In this document: piece after piece, positions 52,477 to 59,249 of the stretch
How the letters are laid out: each line of letters starts with the position of its first letter
Numbering within the stretch: position 1 is the first letter of the stretch
NCBI GenBank assembly: GCA_900546225.1
Contig: URBZ01000006.1
Coordinates: 1 to 61,525, forward strand
DNA: 61,525 bases
Source: an uncultured Rickettsiales bacterium
GTDB taxonomy: Bacteria > Pseudomonadota > Alphaproteobacteria > Rs-D84
Direction: 5' to 3'
Notes under the pieces: generated by a model
What the model was told of the DNA's origin: nothing
Database searches by the model: none
What the model saw: only the letters and a program-made list of their open reading frames with translations
Position numbers and translations under genes: made by a program

Positions 52477-52917
52477 ATGAAAAAACTAATATTAGTCAGT
52501 ACAGCCGTATTACTAGGCACTGCCCCATCATATGGGGCCCAGAACTGTTGCGCGGGGTGTTCGCATAACATTAGTCAAACAGAATGTACAAAAAACTGTT
52601 GCAACCCATTGAATGGGACACGTGAAACTGATTTGGGCAATGGGGTGATACTTGTAGAAACTTTCAGGACAGATGTGGAATGTGCTATCACCCCAGATGA
52701 ACAAAACATAGTCGAATGCCACGTGTCCGAAGATTACATATGTGATGTCAATTATTATGGAAATCCAAATTTATCAGACCCAACTTGCACCCGATGCCCA
52801 TCGGGAGGACAAACCACCGGCACAGGTGCAACAACCGTCACCCAATGTTATGTAAATGGTGGTTCTGACCACACGGGGACATTTAGTTATACACAAGCAT
52901 GCTATTACAGCAACTAA
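52477..52917 (+). CDS. Small secreted Cys-rich protein under C4-like leader control
   Basis: 146 residues. The ATG at 52477 lies 5 bases after AAGGAGG, an excellent ribosome site; the in-frame GTG at 52456 lies upstream of that site and is rejected. Signal peptide MKKLILVSTAVLLGTAPSYG, cleaved before AQNCC. The mature part has about 15 cysteines (QNCCAGC, CTKNCC, CTRCPSGGQTTGTGA), Thr/Gly-rich end and no membrane segment, so an extracellular or periplasmic disulfide-rich protein. No family recognised. Paired Cys also occur in the VirB10 tail (GCCTGEVF, NCCPSSG). Position after a phage-like RNA leader is the key peculiarity. Confidence 0.8.
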   Translation: MKKLILVSTAVLLGTAPSYGAQNCCAGCSHNISQTECTKNCCNPLNGTRETDLGNGVILVETFRTDVECAITPDEQNIVECHVSEDYICDVNYYGNPNLSDPTCTRCPSGGQTTGTGATTVTQCYVNGGSDHTGTFSYTQACYYSN

Positions 52918-52943
52918 AAAACGGGGCGATGCCCCGTCTTTTA
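52918..52943. terminator. Bidirectional terminator
   Basis: ACGGGGC pairs with GCCCCGT around GAT (about 52920-52938), A-rich on the left and T-rich on the right, serving both the Cys-rich gene and the leftward RND operon. Confidence 0.85.
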
Positions 52944-55900
52944 TTTGTTGCGGCTCAGACGACGACGCGCACGTTCTATCAAGAAGAACAATGCTGGTGT
53001 CAGTGTAAATGTGAATATCAAACTGGCCAACATACCACCAATCATAACCGCAGCCATTGCGACCTTCATACCGTCGGCCGACCACAACTGGGGCACCATA
53101 CCGGTGATAACCGCGATTGATGTCATCAACACCATGTAACGTTTGTCGTTCAATTCTGTCCACAGGGCGGATTTGGCATCTTCGCCGTTTTTAACACGTG
53201 CGATTGTTGGTTCCAGTACCAGAATGTTGTTATTCACCACCAGACCGACCAACATAACGAATGCCAACATAGCACCAACGTTCATTGACGCCCCCGACAG
53301 GAACAGCATCACAAACACGCCCGCGAACGATGTCAAAATTGACGTCGCGATGGTGAATGGGTGCGCCAGCGAGTTCATAATGGCCGCCAGCAACATAAAT
53401 GTCAGCACAGTTGCCAAGAAAAACGCCTGACCGATTTCACCGGTTGTTTCGTCCTGAATTTCGGACATACCACCAAATTCAGCACCGTAACCTGCGTCCC
53501 AATCAATGGTATTCAGTGCGGACTGAATCTTGGCCTGAACAGGGCCCATTGTGGATTTACCGATATTGATATCGATTTCGGTAATTCTGTTCTTGTCCAG
53601 ACGACTGATGTTTGGCGTCGCAGTGGTGTTTTCAATTTTACCCAGCGATGACAACGCAACCATACCCTTTTGAGAGTTCACGTACACATTGTCAAACATT
53701 TCAGCGGTCTTGAACGGTTTTGCAAATTCCAAAACGATTGGATATTCTTCGCCCGCTTCCTTGTACTTGTAATCATCGTTACCGAACAATGCCGTACGCA
53801 ATGTCGAACCAGCATACGAATTTTTCACACCCCAGAAATTCATCTTGTTTTCATCAGGTATGAATTTGATTTCGTTACCTGGGGTTTGCTGGGCACAAAC
53901 GGCACTCTGAACCTCTGGTATCTGGTTTATCAATTCGATTGCGCGCGTGGCGTACGCTTCGCGTTTTGCATCATCTTCGCCGGTGATATTCAAAACCATA
54001 TCAGACGATATAGACGATGACATAGACGCGCCCGCACGAATCTGGATTTCAACGTCTGGGATTGTCGCCAAGCGTGGCAACATACGACGTGACAGTTCCT
54101 TGTCAGACAATCTGCGATCGTCACGATCAACCAATTCAACCTTGACCTTGATATTTTGCAGACCGCGTTCGCCGATTTTCACAGATGTTGATTTAACCTC
54201 TTTGAAATCGCGCAGTTGTTCTTCGATTTGCGATGCAATATCACGTGACTTTTCAAACGTTGCGCCCATTGGTGCACGCGCAGTGATATTGATTTCATTG
54301 TTATCGGTTGCTGGGGTAAATTCATTACCAACAAACCGAACCAATGACATTGATGCAATAAAGATTGCAACCGCCAAACCAACAACGCGCCATGGGTGAC
54401 TGTATTGCGTATCAAACCATTTATGCAGACGCGCAACCGCCGGCGATTCCGCTGTACCGGACGCCTTTTTAACCTTTTTCGGTGCAGTGTCAGATGACGT
54501 CAGGCGCAAAATTTTTGCAATCATCATTGGGGTCAGTGTGAAACTGAACAGCAATGACAACAGTGTCAGGTACACAACGGTCAAACCGAACTGAACCATG
54601 AACTGGCCAACGATACCGCCCATAAATGCCAATGGCAAGAACACCACGACGTTTGTTCCAACACCCGCCAGAACAGATACCGCGACCTTTTTCGTACCAT
54701 CGATTGCGGCGTTTTCTGGGTCTTTGCCGGCACGCATTTCTTGCAATGCAGATTCAATCATAATAATTGCGTTTGACACCAATGTACCCAATGCCGACGA
54801 ATACGCCAACAATGTCATTGCATTGATTGTAAATCCACTGCCGTCCATAAAGAAGAAACCAGCAACCAATGACGCAGGAATCACAACACCCGCGATAATT
54901 GTTGAACGCCAATTACGTGTGAACGCCAACAAAACCAATACAGTAAATATGATACCCAAAATAATACCGTTGATAGTACTGTTTGTTTCGTCGGCAACCG
55001 CGGTTGACGAATCCGAAATAATTTCCATTGTGGCATTCGGGAAACGGGTCTGCATATCGGCCTGTAATTCAGGCATCTTTTTACGCAGGGCCTGTGAAAT
55101 TTTAATTGCGTTACCATCAGACGCCTTGACCACTGATGCAATAACAACTGGTTCGCCATTATAACGCGCACCATTTTCAATATCGCGTGCGGCATCGGTA
55201 ATTGTTGCAACATCAGACAGTTTGAAACGCGCGCCTTCGGCCGTGGTCAAATGCAGATTTGCAATTTCATCAACAGATGCAAATTCACCAATAAAACGAA
55301 CGTTTGATGAATTTGCCGATGTTTCAATTTTACCCCCAGGTACGTTCAGGTTACGCGCCGCCAAAGCAGACACAACGTCCATAACCGTCGCACCACGTGC
55401 CGCCATCAGTTCTGGGTTCATTTCAACGCGGATTGCGCGATTTTCACCACCGAATACAGACACACTGGCAACGCCCTTGGTCGCGGTGATTTTGTTTGCC
55501 AAGATGTTATCAACATATTCTTGCAAATCACGCGCAGACGCCCCACGCAGAACGATATCAACAACCGATTCCTGCAATGGGTTCAATTTTTCAACAACGG
55601 GCTGTTTCAACGCATCTGGAAATTCAGATGACAATGCGTCGATTTTTGATTTTACCTCGCTGGATTTATCATTTACGTTTACGCCCAAGTTAAATTCGGC
55701 CATAACGTAACCACCATTTTCATACGCCTGTGATGTCAGTTTTTTCAGGCCTGCAACCTCTGACATGGCGTCTTCGGCCTTTTTAATAACCTGTGATTCA
55801 ATTTCCGCGGGTGATGCCCCAGGGTACACGAACGATGCCGTCACCATTGGAAAGTCCAACGACGGTGTGCGTTCAATGTTCATCTTTGGAAACGAAACCA

Positions 55901-55970
55901 AACCCAATACGACCCACATCAAAACAAACATAACTGTTGTGACGGGTCTGCGAACGAAAAACTTTAACAT
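52941..55970 (-). CDS. RND-family efflux permease with replaced proton-relay residues
   Basis: 1009 residues, HAE1-like layout: FFVRRPVTTVMFVLM N-terminus, first large periplasmic loop with VASVSVFGGENRAIRVEMNP, TM2-TM6, second loop and TM8-TM12. In TM4 the AcrB motif GLLVDDAI reads GTLVSNAI here (S399, N400), so both Asp407 and Asp408 are lost. In TM10 the AcrB GLSAKNAI is GLVVNNNI (N913), so Lys940 is lost too. The protein is otherwise intact. Energy coupling is therefore unclear. Encoded after marR, tolC and a short adaptor, each gene touching or nearly touching the next. Confidence 0.9.
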   Translation of the reverse strand: MLKFFVRRPVTTVMFVLMWVVLGLVSFPKMNIERTPSLDFPMVTASFVYPGASPAEIESQVIKKAEDAMSEVAGLKKLTSQAYENGGYVMAEFNLGVNVNDKSSEVKSKIDALSSEFPDALKQPVVEKLNPLQESVVDIVLRGASARDLQEYVDNILANKITATKGVASVSVFGGENRAIRVEMNPELMAARGATVMDVVSALAARNLNVPGGKIETSANSSNVRFIGEFASVDEIANLHLTTAEGARFKLSDVATITDAARDIENGARYNGEPVVIASVVKASDGNAIKISQALRKKMPELQADMQTRFPNATMEIISDSSTAVADETNSTINGIILGIIFTVLVLLAFTRNWRSTIIAGVVIPASLVAGFFFMDGSGFTINAMTLLAYSSALGTLVSNAIIMIESALQEMRAGKDPENAAIDGTKKVAVSVLAGVGTNVVVFLPLAFMGGIVGQFMVQFGLTVVYLTLLSLLFSFTLTPMMIAKILRLTSSDTAPKKVKKASGTAESPAVARLHKWFDTQYSHPWRVVGLAVAIFIASMSLVRFVGNEFTPATDNNEINITARAPMGATFEKSRDIASQIEEQLRDFKEVKSTSVKIGERGLQNIKVKVELVDRDDRRLSDKELSRRMLPRLATIPDVEIQIRAGASMSSSISSDMVLNITGEDDAKREAYATRAIELINQIPEVQSAVCAQQTPGNEIKFIPDENKMNFWGVKNSYAGSTLRTALFGNDDYKYKEAGEEYPIVLEFAKPFKTAEMFDNVYVNSQKGMVALSSLGKIENTTATPNISRLDKNRITEIDINIGKSTMGPVQAKIQSALNTIDWDAGYGAEFGGMSEIQDETTGEIGQAFFLATVLTFMLLAAIMNSLAHPFTIATSILTSFAGVFVMLFLSGASMNVGAMLAFVMLVGLVVNNNILVLEPTIARVKNGEDAKSALWTELNDKRYMVLMTSIAVITGMVPQLWSADGMKVAMAAVMIGGMLASLIFTFTLTPALFFLIERARRRLSRNK

Positions 55971-55980
55971 TTCTTTCCCC

Positions 55981-56589
55981 TTATTCCTTTACTTGAATTT
56001 TTTCACCGTCTGATACGCGCGTCAGAATAACGACATCGCCATCATTCAGACCGGACGAAATCAGTGCATTGTCGGCATCTTGGCGCGCAACGACAACGTC
56101 GCGGGCACGCGCAATATTGCCATCGGCCACCATAACAACACCGTTGTTCACGGCATATACCGGCACGAAATGACCCGTTGCACGAAATTCCGCATATTGC
56201 AAACCGTCGGCAACACCACGTGTGCGCACAACGTGCATACCAGAATCCAAATCAATATCAGGCGACACAGATACAATCACGCCACCCGCAACATGCTGGC
56301 CCGCGCCGAATTTGTGTGCGCGACCCGACGCAACATATGCGCGATTGCTTTTGACCGCAATCGGTTCACGCAATACGCCAGATGTACGTTCAATTTGCTG
56401 AACAACAACCGGCACGCCATCTGTTTGCGCAACGCGCGCGGCATTATAGACCGAACGCGCATTTTCAATACCAATCATTGTAAAACGAAATACCACCCAT
56501 AAAACCAACGCCACACCAAGACAAATTGACATAATCTTGCGCGCGCGGGGCTGCTTCATCTTGCCCATTAACTGTTGTAACTTTTCCAT
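55981..56589 (-). CDS. Minimal periplasmic adaptor-like protein (RND/MFP partner)
   Basis: 202 residues, about half the usual adaptor length. A transmembrane segment at about 17-38 (KIMSICLGVALVLWVVFRFTM), then beta-rich domains (GVLREPIAVKSNRAYVASGRA, GVIVSVSPDIDLDSGMHVVRT) and a C-terminal SGLNDGDVVILTRVSDGEKIQVKE that resembles the membrane-proximal domain of adaptors (pattern GL-x-x-GD-x-VV). The alpha-hairpin and a clear lipoyl half-motif pair are not seen. Position between tolC-like and RND genes supports an adaptor role; direct similarity is weak. Confidence 0.65.
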   Translation of the reverse strand: MEKLQQLMGKMKQPRARKIMSICLGVALVLWVVFRFTMIGIENARSVYNAARVAQTDGVPVVVQQIERTSGVLREPIAVKSNRAYVASGRAHKFGAGQHVAGGVIVSVSPDIDLDSGMHVVRTRGVADGLQYAEFRATGHFVPVYAVNNGVVMVADGNIARARDVVVARQDADNALISSGLNDGDVVILTRVSDGEKIQVKE

Positions 56590-56591
56590 CT

Positions 56592-57923
56592 TTATTCACC
56601 TAACTTTTCAACTGATTCTGCTGACATCAGAATATTGTACTTTGCATTCAGCAGTGCCATATCCAACTGGTACAGACCCGCAGATACTTCGGCTAATTCA
56701 ACCGCAGATGTTTGACCGGCCGCAAAACGGTCGCTGGAAATACCATATGCTTTTGCTGCCAAATTACGTGCATTTTCCAAGGTTTTCAAATTACCACGCA
56801 GATGATTATACTTGTCAATTGCACGGGTATATTCTTCGCTGGTCATTTTTTTTGCCTTGTCTAAATCTTGGTGTGCGGCCTCTGCATTCATGGCCTCGAC
56901 CGTGGCATTGGCGCGATTAACACCGCCACTGAAAATAGGCACTTGCAAGGCCAAGCCCCAATATGCCGACTGGCTGTTATTACGATTGAACATATTATCA
57001 AAATCTTTGTCCATCGCTAAATAACTATAAGAACCAACCGCAGCCAATGTTGGGTATGCCCCTGCGCGTTTTGAACGCGCCTGTTTTTCATACATCGCGA
57101 CCTGATCCGCCATTGCCTGCAATTTAGGCGTCGTCGTAAATTTGCCAGCGTTTATATCCGCAAATTCCACAGGAAATTCATCTGTCAAATTTATCTCTTC
57201 GTCCATATCAATACCCGCCAGAATTTTTAACATTCTGTATGCGGTATCACGATTAAATTCGGCATCAGACAAATTGATTTCTTTGGTTGCAATATCTGAT
57301 TCTATTTTAACCAAATTACTGCGGTTTGCGCGGCCTGCGGACACCAAACTCTGTTTTGCGCGACGTGCCGAATCCAAATCTTGTTTTGAAATTTTGACGA
57401 TTTCATCGGTCATTTTTGCAGTCCAGTAAATATCAACTGCGCTGTATTTTATTTCACGACGGGTTGTTTCACGTCCTGATTCAGCCATTTTTATTGCACT
57501 GCGCACACTGTCAACAGCGTTACCTATTTTTCCAAATGTGTAAATCGGCTGTGTAATTGTTACACCCGCTGTAAAAATATTGTCTGGAATTTCCAGATGA
57601 TTACCGTCACTGCCCAGATATGAACTGACAATTCCACCAATTGCAGGCGGCAAATCCACGCCGTACGATTTTAGTGGCTGTTTAACATTTATCAGATTCA
57701 TATATGTAAAATTTCCGTCTACTGTGAACCAACGGTTAGAATTGGCAACGTCCAATGAGGCCTGCGCTTTTTTTACATTTGCATCTGCCTTTTTCAGGTC
57801 TTGGGATTCGGCCAAAATCTTGTCCACAGCCGCGTCCAACGACAAATCCATTGCATTCGCATTCGCCGTCATGGCCGCAACCGCGCCACAGAAAATCGCC
57901 ATAGCACGTCCGATTTTACGCAT
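56592..57923 (-). CDS. tolC: TolC-family outer-membrane efflux protein
   Basis: 443 residues. Signal peptide ending ANA, then the two repeated halves of OEP proteins: AVDKILAESQDLKKADANVKKAQASLDVANSNRWFTV and, in the second half, LQAMADQVAMYEKQARSKRAGAYPTLAAVGSY with WGLALQVPIFSGG. GVTITQPIYTFGKI is a barrel strand region. It forms the trimeric exit duct. The start overlaps the marR stop by 8 bases. Confidence 0.93.
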   Translation of the reverse strand: MRKIGRAMAIFCGAVAAMTANANAMDLSLDAAVDKILAESQDLKKADANVKKAQASLDVANSNRWFTVDGNFTYMNLINVKQPLKSYGVDLPPAIGGIVSSYLGSDGNHLEIPDNIFTAGVTITQPIYTFGKIGNAVDSVRSAIKMAESGRETTRREIKYSAVDIYWTAKMTDEIVKISKQDLDSARRAKQSLVSAGRANRSNLVKIESDIATKEINLSDAEFNRDTAYRMLKILAGIDMDEEINLTDEFPVEFADINAGKFTTTPKLQAMADQVAMYEKQARSKRAGAYPTLAAVGSYSYLAMDKDFDNMFNRNNSQSAYWGLALQVPIFSGGVNRANATVEAMNAEAAHQDLDKAKKMTSEEYTRAIDKYNHLRGNLKTLENARNLAAKAYGISSDRFAAGQTSAVELAEVSAGLYQLDMALLNAKYNILMSAESVEKLGE

Positions 57924-58365
57924 TTTTTAACTCCATCTTTACTAAAATGCTGTTCATTGTTTTCAGTGCACTGGTCAATGCCGCTTCGTCATCAGGGGTG
58001 ATGTTTTCAAACATGCGGGTCAATGCATTGCGAAAACCGTCCAATGCCTTTTCCGCCAGTTTTGCACCCGCCGCCGTGCATTCATACCACGTGTTACGAC
58101 GATCGTTTTCATCAATAGTGCGTGTAACCATACCATCGCGTTCCAGTTTGCGAAATGTCGCACACAAATTCGGTGTCGGAACCAGTTCGCGACGTGCAAT
58201 TTCCTTTAACCGCGCACGACCGCCCATATGCAGGCGCACCAGAACAGTCATCTGGTTCTTTGGGTAAATGCCCGAATCCAGCGGTTCTTTGCGCAGACGT
58301 TCGGCCAATTTGTCCAACGCCAGTATGTTTGATTCCAGCAAACGAATAAATTCTTTGCGAGCCAT
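57916..58365 (-). CDS. MarR-family transcriptional regulator of the efflux operon
   Basis: 149 residues. Winged-helix core: MTVLVRLHMGGRARLKEIARRELVPTPNLCATFRKLERDGMVTRTIDENDRRNTWYECTAAG; the DxRR wing motif is ENDRR. It precedes and overlaps tolC. Two palindromic sites sit immediately upstream at the start of transcription, so autoregulation of the whole operon is very likely. ATG at 58365. Confidence 0.93.
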   Translation of the reverse strand: MARKEFIRLLESNILALDKLAERLRKEPLDSGIYPKNQMTVLVRLHMGGRARLKEIARRELVPTPNLCATFRKLERDGMVTRTIDENDRRNTWYECTAAGAKLAEKALDGFRNALTRMFENITPDDEAALTSALKTMNSILVKMELKNA

Positions 58366-58401
58366 TTTTGCCCCCTTTTGGCAGATGGTGTGATTGTTCC
58401 C

Positions 58402-58434
58402 TTTTAATGATTAAAACACTTTTAATTATTAAAA
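58402..58434 (-). promoter_or_regulatory. Paired MarR-type operator palindromes
   Basis: TTTTAATGATTAAAA (58402-58416) and TTTTAATTATTAAAA (58420-58434), 15 bp each, centres 18 bp apart, overlapping the predicted transcription start of marR. Confidence 0.85.
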
Positions 58435-58443
58435 ACCTGAATG

Positions 58444-58471
58444 ATTATATTTACAAAACAATTAAAAGCAA
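58444..58471 (-). promoter_or_regulatory. Promoter of marR-tolC-adaptor-RND
   Basis: On the minus strand TTGCTT (58471-58466), a 16-bp spacer and TATAAT (58449-58444), start expected near 58437, inside the operator pair. Confidence 0.75.
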
Positions 58472-58533
58472 GTACAAAAAGACAAAAAAATGAATTTTTT
58501 TGATGTTATTTTGCCGCGTGCGCATTTTTATTA

Positions 58534-58561
58534 TTGCAAAAAAGCAAAAGATATTTATAAT
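58534..58561 (+). promoter_or_regulatory. Promoter of tRNA-Gln
   Basis: TTGCAA (58534-58539), a 16-bp spacer and TATAAT (58556-58561), 13 bases before the mature tRNA 5' end. Confidence 0.75.
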
Positions 58562-58573
58562 CATAAGCGCTTT

Positions 58574-58647
58574 TGGGGTGTCGTCTAATGGTAGGACAAG
58601 AGATTTTGGTTCTCTTTATCATGGTTCGAATCCGTGCGCCCCAACCA
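58574..58647 (+). tRNA. trnQ: tRNA-Gln (TTG)
   Basis: 74 nt with encoded CCA. Acceptor TGGGGTG pairs with CGCCCCA; anticodon stem AGAGA/TCTCT with loop TTTTGGT giving TTG; T arm GGTTCGAATCC. Confidence 0.95.
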
Positions 58648-58684
58648 CCCTTCGCGTCTGCGACGCTTCGGGCGGCAAGCCCAA
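58632..58684. repeat. tRNA-Gln 3'-end direct repeat, copy 1 (within the tRNA)
   Basis: 53 bp identical to 59060-59112. It covers the last 16 nt of tRNA-Gln and 37 nt of flank that contains the hairpin GCGTCTGCGACGC. The two copies bracket a GIY-YIG gene. Confidence 0.92.
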
Positions 58685-58763
58685 GCGGAACAGTTACAAG
58701 AAGGAGTGCCACACGTAGTTTTAACGAAGTGTGGCGGATTAGTGCCGCGCTTTTCTGATAAAC

Positions 58764-59009
58764 ATGTTTTACGTCTATCTCATAAGAAGTATTTCAAACC
58801 CAGAGCAACGGTACATTGGCATGACTGATGATTTGCCAACACGTTTGAAACAACATAATTCAGGTTATTCTTTTCACACATCAAAGTATGCACCATGGAA
58901 ATTGGTGAATTATTTTGCCTTTTCCGGTCGCCATGCCGCCGCCGAATTTGAAAAATACTTAAAAACAGGTTCAGGTCAGGCATTCGCAAATAGACATTTC
59001 TGGAATTAG
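58764..59009 (+). CDS. GIY-YIG nuclease-domain protein (UPF0213-like)
   Basis: 81 residues, a complete single-domain protein. FYVYLIRS and RYIGMTDDLPTRLKQHNSG give the GIY-YIG signature with catalytic Tyr and Arg; the metal-binding Glu lies in AAAEFEKYLKTGSGQAF. Small proteins of this type are widespread and mostly uncharacterised. It is enclosed by 53-bp repeats of the tRNA-Gln 3' end, 428 bp apart, with hairpins GCCACAC/GTGTGGC upstream (about 58707-58734) and GTCGCGCAT/ATGCGTGAC downstream (about 59027-59047). That context suggests an inserted unit. No clear ribosome site precedes the ATG. Confidence 0.85.
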   Translation: MFYVYLIRSISNPEQRYIGMTDDLPTRLKQHNSGYSFHTSKYAPWKLVNYFAFSGRHAAAEFEKYLKTGSGQAFANRHFWN

Positions 59010-59059
59010 TTACGGTTGCCCCGCAGGCGTCGCGCATTTATGCGTGACACCGAGGGAAC

Positions 59060-59112
59060 CCGTGCGCCCCAACCACCCTTCGCGTCTGCGACGCTTCGGG
59101 CGGCAAGCCCAA
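59060..59112. repeat. tRNA-Gln 3'-end direct repeat, copy 2
   Basis: 53 bp identical to 58632-58684. The preceding four bases match with one change, then the tRNA body is absent, so this is not a functional tRNA. Confidence 0.92.
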
Positions 59113-59131
59113 TTTGTTTTTTGTGGATAAA

Positions 59132-59160
59132 TTGTTTTTATAATCCGTATGTGATATAAT
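59132..59160 (+). promoter_or_regulatory. Promoter of the 669-aa protein gene
   Basis: TTGTTT (59132-59137), a 17-bp spacer and TATAAT (59155-59160). A second TATAAT at 59139-59144 has a poorer -35. The leader to the ATG is about 80 nt. Confidence 0.65.
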
Positions 59161-59249
59161 TATTCCCATAATAGTATTTGAAAAATCTGAACAAAAATAC
59201 GCAATGCGTGCGTCACCAACAAAACAATAAATAACAAAGTTATAAACGT

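Noticed and set aside
52272..52571. A 99-aa leftward frame and short rightward frames across the C4-like region, similar in style to Ash/Icd-like phage proteins
   Set aside because: The conserved elements are RNA stems, the rightward frames are interrupted by stops, and the leftward frame has no ribosome site and runs into the Cys-rich gene. An RNA explanation fits better.
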